64,000 nucleotides of DNA from Gracilaria gracilis (taxonomy: Eukaryota; Rhodophyta; Florideophyceae; Gracilariales; Gracilariaceae), in assembly GCA_030374805.1 (NCBI GenBank), contig JARGSG010000059.1, positions 124,001 to 188,000 on the forward strand. Reading direction: 5' to 3'. The position numbers and the translations under genes were made by a program. Shown one piece after another: positions 1 through 10,958 of the stretch (the stretch's first letter is position 1; each line of letters opens with the position of its first letter). The notes beneath the pieces are model-generated. The model did not search any database. It was not told where the DNA came from and worked only from the letters and a program-made list of their open reading frames with translations.

Positions 1-858
1 AGGTGGCGACCTCGCCCAACCCATTAGGTGAGACCGTGAAAACCCCTTGTGGTGCCGGCAATGCGATTCCAATAGTGGTATTCTTGGGTAACTTAACAAT
101 GTGATTGCTAAAGTTACTCAAGTACACCTTGAAGGATTGGTTAGGGATGTTGTCGATAATCCCGTTTGCCATCAAGGCGAGATGTCTTTCTGCCAACCTA
201 GGATGGTTCTGTAGCATTACCAATCCTGGAACTGCGCATGAGACATTCACTACCATTTGGGTCATAGCCGGAATTGAAACCAATTTGGTGAGCCGTATCT
301 TGTTTGAAACCGTTTCGGTGGGTATATTGAACCTCGGCTTCTTACGCCAACCATTTTTGGTCTGCGTATTACCCAGTATGGCAATACGACCACCTTGACG
401 GAGAGCGACCGTTCGGGACCCTGGCAAAATTGCCTTGACATGTCCGTCAATAAAGTTGGTCCCGAGGATACAGTCTGTCGCCAGACGATCCACCACAAAG
501 AAATTGAGCTTCACCTTCAAGGTTCCAAGTTGTACCGCAGTGGTTAACATTCCTCTAAGGTGCAGTGGGCGCTCGTTAGCGTCCACCAGCGGGTTGATAG
601 TCGGGGCAGGTCGAATGTTCCGCAAGACCGCATCGGGTATGACGCGAGCGTTTAGCACATTCGGACCGGCGCCGGTATCAAGTACACACGCAACGGGAAC
701 CTGTAGGTAATTGAGAAAGCTTACTGAAGCATTAGCTTTATAGTTATTGTACTTCATTAGACACACCACATTGGGTACATCTGATTCTTCTTTTTCCACC
801 ATTAAGGGTTCCCGTTCCGGTATCAACGGGCCTTCCAATTCACGGTTAGGGGTGGCCC
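1..858 (-). other. Retropepsin-like protease region of retrotransposon A (partial)
   Basis: Downstream of gag on the minus strand lies a D-T-G-A active-site motif (about 655-680), followed by a hydrophobic strand ending near an ILG-type motif. This is the pattern of retropepsin-like aspartic proteases that process Gag-Pol. The region runs off the window. Confidence 0.6.
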
Positions 859-2862
859 CTACGCTAACCGTTCTGTGTTTTCCTGCTCCTCCTGAGCGGG
901 ACTGTCCTTCTCCAAGATTGGTGTTTCCTCGACGAGATGAACCTGAGATGGTGATGGTTGAGCTTGTACCCTCTTTCCAGATCCATATAGGTTACGGTGG
1001 TTTTGCTGCCTGGCACTGATCAGATGTTCGCGCACCCCTGGGGGTATTTTGTCACATCTGTTCGCCAGATGGTCTGGCGACAAACAGAGCCAGCAAACCA
1101 ATCCACCTGTCTGGGGATCACGCATTGCCATAGAGGTAGGTCGGGTAACCGGATTGGTCGGTGCTGTAGCATATGAAGATGCTTGCGAACCACCCGTTGA
1201 GGTTTGTTGAGTGCTCGCCGCACTTGGTGGCGACCTTACCGAAGCTGGTGGTACTGTCGACGACCAATTACCAATGGAGGTGGCTCGTGACTGGGCCTGC
1301 AGCGCAGTCACGAGATGAACTGCCATTCCTGTTGGTATGCGAATGAGCGAATCTCCCTCTGAGGTAGTGCTTTCTTCTAGCTCCAAAACTGACCGTTTCG
1401 GTTTATCCTTTGAGGTATGGGACGCCGACGGCTTCTTTCCGTGACGGAGAGTGTCGCCTAGTCCCTGGGCATAACGGGCAAGCCCATTATAGTCCACCTT
1501 ACGGTTGTTCGCCAGGTAATTGCGTACCTGCGAACGGATCGCTTTGTCAACATTGTCGGCAAAGAGCGACTTCAGCCTACTAGTGGTAAAGACATTACCG
1601 CATCGGGTGGCCAGATTCCAAAGGCCTAACGAGAATTCCATTTCGGTTTGGCTGGAGCGTTGGCGATATGCCTGCACCTCAGCGTAACCTTCCTGGATAA
1701 CCTCATCGGTAGCGTAAGTTTCCAACATGAAATTAACCACTTCTGGGTACGTCTCTAACATCTCTGTCCCTTCCTCATCAACCGCCAGGGTATTTCCACG
1801 GAGCCTGCCTTGCAGCAAGTGGTAAGCTTGACCTTTAAGGTACAACTGGAATAACCACATGGCAGCGCCTTCGGAAAAACCATTTTGGTCACATGCAATC
1901 TTGAACTTCTGTAGAAACTCAATTACCGCAATGGGATCATCACCTGTGAAGGTAGTATCACCCATCTGGAAGCTGAGCTTCTTGTGGTGCTTGGTGATCT
2001 TCTGCGCAACCTCTTGGGTGTAAGCAGAGGATCGGTTTCTCAACCGATATGACCTATAATCAACCGCTTTGGTGAACATATCGTTCAGCGGCTGACGCAC
2101 CTCTAGGGTTGTATCGGTGTCCGAATCCGAGTCGGACGACTCGCACCGTTTCTTCTTACCTTTCCGGTTTCTCTTTGACGACTTCTTCGCCAACCTGTTC
2201 GGTTTCTTCTTGCGTCTACCTTTACGGTCATCATCCGACGATGAACAAGTATAGGTATCGGAGCTCGAGGAATCGGGGTCAGAGTCGTAGCCGCGATTCT
2301 TTCCCTTTTTCCTCCTCCTTTCTTTACCCTTGCGGTTTCTTCTTCGTCGCCCCTCTTCTGGGTCAGAAGAATCGTCCTCAGGTCCACCAGTCTTGGTGTC
2401 CTTTCGAACGTTACCTCCAATTGGTGGCAAGTACACGTCTCGAGGGCCCATCTCTATATGGCCCTCTTGATCTTGCCTCAAACCTTGTAGGTACGCACTA
2501 TCGGGCGGAATTGGCTTGATTGGTGCGGAAGAACCGGCAGGGATCCCTTGTGGTATGCGAGTAACCATATTCACTCCAGGGGTTTTTGTTTCCGCCATTC
2601 CTTCGGAAACCCAAAGGTCTTGAACCACTCGGTAGATATGCTCCCGGGCACCCGTTAAGAGGTTTGTTTCAACCAATTTAGGTATGCGTTGAGAGAGCTC
2701 GTGCACGGCTCGATCAACCACCAAGCGGGTAACGTCGTCCATGTCCATTGAGGTCATAGCTTCATTAACCGTAGCGGTAAAAAGAGCTTTCGCTCGATCT
2801 TCCAATTGGGGCCAAAGGTCCTCAACCGTTGTCGGCAAATCCTTGTTAGGTTCAGGAGCCAA
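859..2862 (-). CDS. Gag polyprotein of retrotransposon A
   Basis: A 667-residue frame that looks open throughout. Residues about 150-270 are an Arg/Lys/Ser/Asp-rich low-complexity stretch. A capsid-like helical region follows (around residues 290-480), and a single CCHC zinc knuckle of the form C-x2-C-x4-H-x4-C lies near residue 600 (CWLCLSPDHLANRC). Zinc knuckles of this spacing bind retroelement RNA during packaging. The element's protease follows immediately downstream on the same strand. It is a fossil or recently mobile element gene, not a host gene. Confidence 0.8.
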   Translation of the reverse strand: MAPEPNKDLPTTVEDLWPQLEDRAKALFTATVNEAMTSMDMDDVTRLVVDRAVHELSQRIPKLVETNLLTGAREHIYRVVQDLWVSEGMAETKTPGVNMVTRIPQGIPAGSSAPIKPIPPDSAYLQGLRQDQEGHIEMGPRDVYLPPIGGNVRKDTKTGGPEDDSSDPEEGRRRRNRKGKERRRKKGKNRGYDSDPDSSSSDTYTCSSSDDDRKGRRKKKPNRLAKKSSKRNRKGKKKRCESSDSDSDTDTTLEVRQPLNDMFTKAVDYRSYRLRNRSSAYTQEVAQKITKHHKKLSFQMGDTTFTGDDPIAVIEFLQKFKIACDQNGFSEGAAMWLFQLYLKGQAYHLLQGRLRGNTLAVDEEGTEMLETYPEVVNFMLETYATDEVIQEGYAEVQAYRQRSSQTEMEFSLGLWNLATRCGNVFTTSRLKSLFADNVDKAIRSQVRNYLANNRKVDYNGLARYAQGLGDTLRHGKKPSASHTSKDKPKRSVLELEESTTSEGDSLIRIPTGMAVHLVTALQAQSRATSIGNWSSTVPPASVRSPPSAASTQQTSTGGSQASSYATAPTNPVTRPTSMAMRDPQTGGLVCWLCLSPDHLANRCDKIPPGVREHLISARQQNHRNLYGSGKRVQAQPSPSQVHLVEETPILEKDSPAQEEQENTERLA

Positions 2863-3149
2863 CGGTGGCTAAGTGCCCGTATCCTTTGAGGTTCCGGCCC
2901 GGGGTTGCCGAAGCAACTCCTCGGGATTATCCAAAATGGGTTTAGCGGCTGACGCCGCAGCAGAACCCTTGTGGCTAGGTGGCGCGCTAGAGCCACGAGT
3001 AATCCTTTTAGGTCTTTCCATAGTGACCAAAAGTGGTATCCAATTGCTTCGCGAGTATTCCTACGAAACCAAATAGGTGTGTGAACTTCCAGAATCCTTT
3101 CGAATGTCTTTTGTTCACCAGTAAAGGTACGACAAAAACCAAGACTCTT

Positions 3150-3165
3150 CTAAGTCGGGAGACCA
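3150..3165 (-). other. tRNA primer-binding site of retrotransposon A
   Basis: On the minus strand, 3 bp after the LTR, the sequence reads TGGTCTCCCGACTTAG. It begins TGG, the complement of a tRNA CCA end, and continues with a plausible acceptor and T-arm complement. The tRNA species was not identified. Confidence 0.65.
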
Positions 3166-3168
3166 AAA

Positions 3169-3676
3169 TGTCGTACAAATACCGATAAGGTGTGGGGTCC
3201 GCCTGGTCGAGGGAGCGCGCGAGGGCTCAACCTAAAGGGGAAAAACACACAACCAATATGGTAGTAGGGCACCTGAAACCCGCAGGGGCAAACGGCGGGG
3301 CAACTAGTCTAGACTGTGTAGGTGTACGGTAGTAGACGTCGACGCGCGGTAAAACCTAAATAGTAATAGAGTAGCAAGTGACCAAGATGGTATAGTTACT
3401 GCCCTAGTGGTGCCTGACTTTACAATACCCGAGGGGGAAGGCGAGGTGCACCACAATATATACAAGGTGCACCGACGCCGATCTCCCATGCGGGCATGAC
3501 GTCATCGGCTGTGCCCATGACCTACTGTCATGGGCCAGCAATGCTAAACTATCCTAGACTATAAATTAGAAATTAGAAATTATAAAATACAGAATACCAA
3601 TTGGGTACAGTGCAGCCAGCAAGGCGCACCAGTAGGCCCACGTGGCACCAACCCATTGAGGTCTCATTGTACTACA
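3169..3676 (-). repeat. 5' LTR of retrotransposon A (copy A1)
   Basis: A 508-bp unit that starts TGTCGTAC and ends GTACTACA, giving imperfect terminal inverted repeats and TG...CA ends. It matches 42156-42663 over its full length with about 28 differences by eye. The primer-binding site lies 3 bp inside the left edge, which makes this the 5' LTR of a minus-strand element. The right edge abuts repeat B1 exactly where that repeat would have about 4 bp more. Confidence 0.85.
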
Positions 3677-4551
3677 AACCAGAGACGGTACTGGAATAAC
3701 CTGCAGAGGTGAAGAAGAGCGTGAGCCTAGAGAGGAATAACCGACGACGGATCAAGAAAAAACGATTCTAGAAGTGGAGCGAACGGTGCCGTAAGACCGT
3801 GTAAAGCTCCTACGGAGAACCACACGAGCGAAGCCACGGCCCGTGCCAACGGCGGGAACAGGGCCGATAGCGGAACAACACACACACACATGAGTGTCCA
3901 AATATAACTCTATACAGAGGCGGAAGCAAGACCTGCACGAGGAAAACGATGAACTAAACAAAGATCCGGTACCTCGGCGAACAAAAACATATACAACTTG
4001 ATACTGGGGTAATCAGTGAAACAAGCTAGAAACTGGTAGTCAAACACTTTCTTAGGGACCCTGAGGGGTGATTGTACCGAGAACAGTCGTGGTTTTTCTC
4101 CGTATAGGAGTCGTGAACCTACGTAGGCAGTAACAACCATAGCCCAGCCTTCGGGATGAAGACCACGTACTTCAGGAAGAAGGTACGACTCAGGTGAGTT
4201 TTACTTAGTGACTCCAGGGCCAGATCGCCCGAGCATATATACTATCTACTGTTTCTAGGGCTGCACACTCCCACAAGGTCTCTACACGCAAACAACCCAG
4301 TGTCAAGGTGCCACAGTATCTATCCAGCGGGTGTGACGCCAAATATTTGGACAAATATGCCACAAGGCCCTAATGTACACCCATTTCATAGGTTCTATCC
4401 CCGATTCACCTAACAAGGTACGTCCCAACAATATTTCCAATTTCACCCGAAACGGGGTCCATATTCATAGTCTGACACGTCAGCGCTCAATGGATAGAGC
4501 TCCATTATGAGAACCTTCATTGTACCGACATCGGATTGCCATTGATCCACA
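3677..4551. repeat. LTR-like unit B, copy B1, interrupted by retrotransposon A
   Basis: This 875-bp stretch aligns with 36184-37059. The second copy begins TGTAAACC and ends CTCCACA (879 bp). B1 lacks only its first four bases, which would lie on the far side of retrotransposon A. A therefore landed 4 bp inside B1. TG...CA ends and length suggest a long terminal repeat of a second LTR family; no coding sequence is seen within it. Confidence 0.6.
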
Positions 4552-5867
4552 GCAAATGAGTCTACGCATTATTAGCAATATACTTCGTGCTCTACATCCC
4601 GCGCAATCTCTATAACCGTCATCATGATTCATGATCTCAAATTATTTAACTTCAATCAATCCCAATGTTTTTCAGCCTTGGGCAAGGAGGTAGAATGGTT
4701 AAAGCAGCGGAATGAAATCACCATTTTTGTGAAATGTGGTTGTTGGGATTCGAGAAAGGTTTCTATTCACGCAGTAATGCAGCCATAGAGGCGGTTTTTG
4801 GAAATTTTGTACTTGGATTCCAAGAAATCGTAGCTGCAATTCTTTTAGTGCTTATTGGACAAAGAAAGTTTCAAAACATTGTGATACTCGGAGAGAGACA
4901 GAGTGTCAGACATAGTGGAATGGTATGGAGTGGTTGTCGATAATTGTTTGTTGTCGGGGAGCTGGCTGTAGTTTTTCGTCGTGTTTCTACGCTGTACTGC
5001 AAGTTACTGGCTTTTATACCGTCTTTATCGGGATTTATTCAATCGAATTTAGAGCTCACACAAAATAATCTGTCGCATGAAGAACTTGCGCATTTGCGCG
5101 CGACGCTACGCGGCTATTGGTGATATTTTTACTGTGTTTGGTGAGAGTTGGATTCTGAATTGCCAAAGAGCACTTTTATTTACTTCTGTATATCAGGAGG
5201 GAGTACTGCGCCTGTATATTTGTCCTGTTCGCAACGCGAGAAACTGTTTTTATGTTCTTCGGATGTCGGGGTGTTTGCGGTTAGGTCGAAAGTGGGGGTT
5301 TGAGGTTTTTGCGGGATTGTTCACTTACGTTTGTGAACGAGATTCAGCAGCTTTGTGTCATTTGAATTGCGGGATTGCCTGGGCAGTCTCTGGGGACTGT
5401 TTTGGGGCATCATGTTACCAACTTTTGTTCGGGTTGGCTCATACGGTTTTGAAGGAGGTGATGTAGGGTGAGAGGGTTCCTCAGAATGAGAAGGCTTTGG
5501 GGAAGAGTGCCCCTTGAGGGCATCTGTTTTGATATCCCGAAAAAAAATTCTGTTCCGGGTTTGATGTAGGTCTGTTATAGGGCATATTTGATATCCTATC
5601 CTCCCAAAACCAAAGGGATAGGATATCAAATATACCATACACCCATTTGGTTTTGGGTGGTGGCAGTTTTTGGTGTTGGTCCTTATGGCATCCCACCGAG
5701 TTGTATACAAGATGACTTAAACAACAGGGATATCAACTTCAAATAAAGTTCATAGGAATGTCCTTGAAAGCAATTTTGTGAAAGAAAGGTATTCTCAGGA
5801 ACCAAAAGCATGGAAATAGGCATCAAAGATAGTGATAATACTTGCTCTCAGATTCATTTTAAACAAT
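4552..5867. other. Intergenic; two overlapping hairpins, no supported gene
   Basis: AT-rich DNA between LTR B1 and the gene at 5868. Short open frames on both strands (for example 5077-5466) have no recognisable motif and are not called. The only clear structure is a pair of overlapping inverted repeats at 5583-5657. Confidence 0.5.
5583..5657. repeat. Two overlapping inverted repeats (hairpins)
   Basis: First stem: arms 5583-5601 and 5616-5634 (19 bp, one mismatch), built on TTTGATATCCTATCC. Second stem: arms 5603-5614 and 5646-5657 (CCCAAAACCAAA with TTTGGTTTTGGG, perfect). The loop of the first stem is an arm of the second, so they cannot both form without a pseudoknot. It lies about 210 bp beyond the 3' end of the gene at 5868-7499 and could be a small foldback element or a 3'-end structure. 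Confidence 0.6.
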
Positions 5868-7499
5868 CTATGGACGACTAAACCAAAAGTCCTTGTCAAT
5901 GTTGTTTCTAGTCAACCTGGACTTTTCAAGCGAAGCTGTCTTCTGGACTGGAGGCAAAAGCCTGGCCTCTATCAGTAAGTACATGTAATTTGGGAGAGTC
6001 CACCGAAGCCCCCACTTACAAGGCATTTCATGCACCACCTCAACATTGGCATCCTTTTGCAAGTCTTCCCACGAACGACCGTGAAGCATTTTGATATGCT
6101 TGAGCCACTTTTTCATTGCCTCCTTGCGGGTTCGAAAGGGTCCAACAACACAGCTCTCAGGAGGGAACTGTGCCTGACTGCGGCTCGAAGGCAAGCTAAT
6201 CTCCGTTTCTACAATCCATAGGCCTTTTGATAGGTCCAAACGTTGGATTACTATTGAGGAATAGTTACACAGGTCGTCCTGCCACAAGATCTCTTGTCTA
6301 TCTGGGGAGGTTCTGTGTAAGTTCACATTTGCATTGCGTTTCTCAACATCTAAATGTTGCCATATACTGTTACTCTGTAAAGCGAACCGTGCGCTATGAC
6401 ACGCCTCAGAGTATGTTGTAAACAGGCCTATATCAACAGATTTTGAAGGTATATATCGTTGAATAGAAGTGAGTGTGCTTCCCATTACTTGCGTGACAAA
6501 CCATGCTTTCATATTACGAGGAGGAAAGGGACCTATCTGGTTATCGTGAAGCCCCTCCCTGATCAACATTGTGAAAGATGGTGAAAAGAATTTGTATCCG
6601 GTTTGCAATTGAGTTGTTCTTGATTTCGAATTTCGCACCATATGGATTGCTCTTCCGTGTTGTTCTGTGTTTGTGGATATTTTGCTGCGTGTAGAATTTC
6701 CATCATCCTCGCGTTCGTTTTCCTTTTTGGTATTAATGTCGAACCCTTGGTAATATGCCCTTTGTAAAGGGGCTAGAGTATCGGTTTCGACCTGGCCCAT
6801 GAGCTTCCGCTTGGAGGCAGATCTCATCTTTGTCATACCTAAGCGTATGGGAATGCGATCTTGCTTAGCGACTATAAGACCTGCATGGAATGACTCATGA
6901 AAAGGTATGAATGTACATGTGTCTTCGGGGGTGCGCCTCAATGTCGGGGCTCTTAAGGCGGCAGAGAACGTGAAGAGATATTGCGGAACTGTACCTGTGT
7001 TGGAAATGGTATTGTACGCACTTCGTTGTGAAGCGGGTCTCAAATGCTCATTACTTGACGGAGTGGTGAGAGTTCTGTTGTCTTGTTCTGCGTGCCCAAG
7101 GTGGCTGCCTTGTCGCACAGCGCTTGAAGATTGGATAGACCCCGAGCTCATGCGCGTACCATTTCCAGTTGTGCGGAAGGTGCTTGGGTCATATCTAATT
7201 GTCTCGCGATTGAGGGCGGAACTTGAAATGTTGGCGTTGCTGGGAACGTACGGTACATAGGACCGTGGCGGATGCGCCCGCGATGGGGATTTTCGGCTAC
7301 TGCTTGCCATTGATGCGAATCGGAGGAACGATGGTAGCGCTTCGGTAGAGGCCATGGAGAGAAGGGTGGATTGGGACTCCTGATGGTTCGTTTTGTAGTG
7401 GTCCGAGGCCGAAAGATGCGGGTTCACTTTGGTAGGGAGAAGGTGAGGAAAGCGATGAAAGAAATGAGATGTCAGGCGATTCGAGTGCACGCGAAACAT
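5868..7499 (-). CDS. Hypothetical protein, 543 residues, unrecognised
   Basis: Intact 543-codon frame with balanced codon use. I do not recognise the family. The N-terminal third (to about residue 190) is Ser/Arg/Pro-rich and probably disordered. The C-terminal half is more ordered and contains two similar short segments of the form G-x-F-x-T-x2-EA (GLFTTYSEA and GPFRTRKEA), suggesting a duplicated small domain. The first ATG (7497-7499) lies only 12 bp from a TGACGTCA promoter motif. The downstream ATG at 7355 (MASTEAL, context CTCTCCATGG) is therefore a likely true start, giving 495 residues. It is the only apparently single-copy gene in the left flank. Confidence 0.55.
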   Translation of the reverse strand: MFRVHSNRLTSHFFHRFPHLLPTKVNPHLSASDHYKTNHQESQSTLLSMASTEALPSFLRFASMASSSRKSPSRAHPPRSYVPYVPSNANISSSALNRETIRYDPSTFRTTGNGTRMSSGSIQSSSAVRQGSHLGHAEQDNRTLTTPSSNEHLRPASQRSAYNTISNTGTVPQYLFTFSAALRAPTLRRTPEDTCTFIPFHESFHAGLIVAKQDRIPIRLGMTKMRSASKRKLMGQVETDTLAPLQRAYYQGFDINTKKENEREDDGNSTRSKISTNTEQHGRAIHMVRNSKSRTTQLQTGYKFFSPSFTMLIREGLHDNQIGPFPPRNMKAWFVTQVMGSTLTSIQRYIPSKSVDIGLFTTYSEACHSARFALQSNSIWQHLDVEKRNANVNLHRTSPDRQEILWQDDLCNYSSIVIQRLDLSKGLWIVETEISLPSSRSQAQFPPESCVVGPFRTRKEAMKKWLKHIKMLHGRSWEDLQKDANVEVVHEMPCKWGLRWTLPNYMYLLIEARLLPPVQKTASLEKSRLTRNNIDKDFWFSRP

Positions 7500-7507
7500 T
7501 TTGACGA

Positions 7508-7561
7508 GTATGACGTCACATGTGTCGCACTGATACGACCAATCGCTACGTGACAGCTTTT
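7508..7561 (-). promoter_or_regulatory. Composite CRE / CCAAT promoter module, copy 1
   Basis: TGACGTCA (7511-7518), CCAATCGC (7539-7546) and GTGACAGCTTTT (7550-7561) lie just upstream of the 543-residue gene. The same three motifs with identical 28- and 39-bp offsets recur at 11687-11737. TGACGTCA is the classic bZIP (CREB/ATF type) site and CCAAT the NF-Y site, so the module is probably the core upstream element of this gene. Confidence 0.6.
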
Positions 7562-8182
7562 TGCAACCGGAAATCGAGTGCTTTGCTCTAAGAGGTGTTC
7601 GGGTCCAGGCGACAACTCGACATGTCGCTGTTCGATGATTTTGTATGAATGACGACGTCCCGAAACAGAGTGCATGGAGTCAATGCGTTTCACGTCGGAC
7701 TCGATGGGGACGCTCCATAGTTTTGTAGACGAAATTGTTCGCTGCTATGACGTGTCTAAACGTAATGTCACCGAGAGCGGCATGCAGAGATGTGCATCGA
7801 TGACGTCGAAGCTGGCGCTTCTGCACGGGGAGCATTTGCAATCTGTGCTGCGCTAGATCTCTTGCTTCCATGATAGAGAGGAACCCGTAGACTACAAATA
7901 GAAATGTTGAGCACATGATGCTTTAAACTCAAATAACTCTTGTTCATCATCAACCATTCCCTTGTAGATCTCGACGGGTTGTCCCTTAACTGCTGCCAGT
8001 GTGTCACCAGTTCGGGATGACAACGTTACCTGCGATGCTAGTTGCCTTTTCCTAGTGCTTTTCCGTTGTTACCGTAACGGGGAGCTTTAATTGCTCCCTC
8101 TACGCCAGGCGTTTCAGTATCGCAGAAACATAAAAGGCTAACGCGGCACCAGTTCGTCGGCAAAGAAAATCCCATGCTCCGT
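7562..8182. other. Intergenic, no supported gene
   Basis: Stretch between the promoter of the 543-residue gene and the 3' edge of duplicated unit 1. Short overlapping frames occur on both strands but none has a recognisable motif or a conserved copy in unit 2. Confidence 0.4.
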
Positions 8183-8440
8183 TCCGAGTGGCTTGAAGCA
8201 GGCTGTGAAAAAAAGAAACTTATTGCGTAAACGGGCTGCATGGCGTAAACACCAACCGACATCCTTCCCAGCAACACTGTATAACCCTCAGCGCCATTCG
8301 CGGACATCTCGTTTTGCGCTTGAGCGACAACAGCTTGGCGTCACGATCCTGCTCGCGGTGTTGTAAAAAGCGCCTTCGTTCGATGCCAGCCAAATGGTAA
8401 AGGGTACACACTACGGTCAACTACGAAGAAAACACACAGT

Positions 8441-9305
8441 TTAAACAACTTGCTTTTTACAGAAAGTTCTTTTTCTATCGTTTTGGCTTTGACGCCGGAA
8501 TGAGCGACGACAAAGCTTTAGAGGGAAGCCCCCGTTCATTTCTTCCGCGCATCGCATGCGGAGAAAGTGCAGCCGCTCAGCTTGCGGCGTGGTGCTCGTA
8601 ACCGTGCGGTCACGAACAGAGGTATGCAAACGCGGCGGCTTTGGCGAGGGCAGAGCGACAGGGTTTGCGCGGGGCATTGGGGTGGAAGATTCCGAAGGGG
8701 TCGGGACCAGATTCGGGCTGAGGTCTGTAATGGAATGAATTTCCGACAGATCCATTTGTTCCTCCCCTTCAAAGTCTTCGGACAGCCTGGGAACACAATT
8801 CCTGTTCCACCAGGTTATTTTGTCCTCGTCATCGCTTGAGACGGATGGCGCCGCTCTCTTGACTGCGCGGCGTGGGGTAGGGATGGGGCGTTGCCGGGGG
8901 TTAGGGTCGGGACTTTGAGGGGGGAGTAGCCAAGGGGGTGGATGTGGGGCTGAGGACCACGGTCTGCTTTAGCTCGGTGATGAAAATATTGTCCGAAGCC
9001 TGCTCTGTGTTCGGCATAGGGGGCGTCGCCAAATCCAAGGTAGAACACAATTCTTTTTCCACCACGTCACGATGTCCTCCTCATCGCTTGACAGAGAGGG
9101 GGCCGCGCTCTTGGTTCCGCGGCGCAGCAGCGAGACGGCCTGGTTTTTCGGCGAGGAGGGGTGAGCCAACCTACTCATTATCGATTCCGGAACTGTGTAT
9201 TGGGGCAGGAGAGCGATGGGTTGGGTCAGGTTTTAAAGACGGGGTGCTGAACGGGTTCAGCGATAACGCTGGGCTCCATGTTGGGGTCTGCTTCGGAGTG
9301 CGCAT
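8441..9305 (-). pseudogene. Broken paralogue of the TWW-motif gene
   Basis: Conserved start at 9303-9305 (MRTPKQTP, compare MRSTMLIPTP in the intact copy) and conserved end (KKQVV then stop, 8441). An in-frame stop follows the Pro/Thr-rich N-terminus near 9171. The acidic TWW motif occurs twice, at about 9040-9120 (SSDEEDIVTWWKKNCV) and 8780-8850 (SSDDEDKITWWNRNCV), so the module was duplicated within the gene. Between the two the frame shifts just after the first NCV. A TATA box lies upstream at 9441-9450, so it may still be transcribed. Read as a decayed tandem duplicate. Confidence 0.6.
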
Positions 9306-9440
9306 GGTGGATTGAAACGCCACCAGAGAGAAAGAGGGATAGCACAACCACAAGAATGCAGAAGAATTAAAAAGTCATTGGGATGGAGCAAGGACAGAGG
9401 GGCAGAGGAGTGATAGAGTTGGCAGACGAGTTCTCACAGG

Positions 9441-9450
9441 CGTTTATATA
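9441..9450 (-). promoter_or_regulatory. TATA box of the broken TWW-motif paralogue
   Basis: TATATAAACG on the minus strand, inside a block conserved with the intact copy. It lies about 140 bp from the conserved ATG, implying transcription starts near 9415. Confidence 0.6.
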
Positions 9451-9590
9451 GGTGTGTCAGCGCTGTGTTCTGGCTGATTCCCGCCCTCATCGTATCAGAG
9501 ACACTCGCCCGTCGACAGTGTCGTCGATAGCTTTAATAACGTTGGCGGTTGGGAGAGAACACAGCAGCCACGTCGCTCTGCAAGTACAGT

Positions 9591-10034
9591 TCTGGAGTTG
9601 GTCGGTGCACCTTCGTACCTTCGAGATACAAACGGGTAACTGCACTACATTGCTTTACTCTTTTAACCCTTCGCGAGGAGAACTCCTGGGACGTCTGGCA
9701 CACGCTACAAAAATCGTCAACTGGAATCTGGTCCAACATGAACCAGAAGAGTTCTTGGTCTTCGTGGAGATTGATCGCTTAATTTGAAACTTTAACTCAC
9801 TTTCTAATAGAAAGCTGCTCTTCACAATGAAGAAGTGCAACTGTACATGAGGAATTGCGAAAATGGCAAACTAGTTAGTCACATGTACTGCCCTTACTCG
9901 GGCGAGGGGAGCAATGATACATTGCAATAATAAGAACTTGTTCTTAAGGGTTCTTTGGCCATTTCAGCGTCCCAGCAAACGTGTAAAAGTATTGCGACTC
10001 CAATTAAGCTTGTTTCGAAACGGTCGTGATACGT
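9591..10034. other. Spacer between duplicated units
   Basis: Unique spacer with no recognisable gene. An open frame (9964-10272, minus) starts 20 bp after the stop of the intact TWW-motif gene and continues into the spacer. Its first part is conserved in unit 1, but only as part of the general duplication, so it is not called. Confidence 0.4.
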
Positions 10035-10292
10035 TTCGAGTGGCTTGAAGCAGGCTGTGAAAAGAGAAACTTATTGCGTAAACGGGCTGCATGGCGTAAA
10101 CACTAACTGACATCCTTCCCAGCAACACTACATAACCCTCAGCGCCTTTCGCGGACATCTCGTTTTTGCGCTTGAGCGACAACAGCTTGGCGTCACGATC
10201 CTGCTCGCGGTGTTGTAAAAAGCGCCTTCGCTCGATACCAGCAAAATGGTAAAGGGTACACACTACGGTCAACTACGAAGAAAACACACAGT

Positions 10293-10926
10293 TTAAACAA
10301 CTTGCTTTTTACAGAAAGTTCTTTTTCTATCGTTTTGGCTTTGACGCCGGGATGAGCGACGACAAAGCTTTAGAGGGAAGCCCCCGTTCATTTCTTCCGC
10401 GCGTCGCATGCGGAGAAAGCGCAGCCGCTCAGCTTGCGGCGTGGTGCTCGTAACCGTGCGGTCACGAACAGAGGTATGCAAACGCGGCGGCTTTGGCGAG
10501 GGCAGAGCGACAGGGTTTGCGCGGGGCATTGGGGTGGAAGAGGTGAACGGGGTGGGAGTGGAGAGGGGGATAGGGGAGGGGGTAGGGGAGGGGGTAGGGG
10601 AGGGGGTAGGGATGGGGGTGGAAGACTCCGAAGGGGTTGGAACCAGATTCGGGCTGAGATCTGTAATGGAATGAATTTCCGACAGATCCATTTGTTCCTC
10701 CCCTTCAAAGTCTTCGGACAGCCTGGGAACACAATTCCTGTTCCACCAGGTTATTATGTCCTCGTCATCGCTTGAGACGGATGGCGCCGCTCTCTTGACT
10801 CCGCGACGTGGCGGCGAGGCGGATTGGCTTGGCGGGGAGGAAGGGAGAGCACACGCCCTCAGGTCCACTTTCGGAGGGGTGTCCAGAGGCTGTAGAGCGG
10901 TGGGGTTGGGGGTTGGTGTGGGAGGT

Positions 10927-10958
<32 letters not shown>

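Larger units (their letters stand above)
1..3676 (-). mobile_element. LTR retrotransposon A (Ty3-like), left part outside window
   Basis: Minus-strand LTR retroelement. Reading leftwards it shows a 508-bp LTR (3169-3676), a tRNA primer-binding site (3150-3165), an untranslated leader, a large gag frame (859-2862) and an aspartic-protease region (about 1-858). The reverse transcriptase, integrase and other LTR would lie beyond base 1, so family assignment (Ty3/gypsy-like) rests on gag and protease style only. Gag appears open along its length; the visible part looks whole, with no obvious breaks. The same LTR occurs as a solo copy at 42156-42663, about 94-95% identical by eye, so the family was active fairly recently. 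The element sits inside LTR unit B1. Confidence 0.75.
8183..9590 (-). repeat. Segmental tandem duplication, unit 1
   Basis: Near-identical blocks link this unit to 10035-11461: the 3' flank (8183-8440 with 10035-10292), the C-terminal coding part, the TATA region (CAGGCGTTTATATAGG at 9438 and 11219) and an upstream block containing GGTTGGGAGAG. Both units run in the same orientation. Unit 1 carries an extra internal coding module and its gene is broken. Confidence 0.8.
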
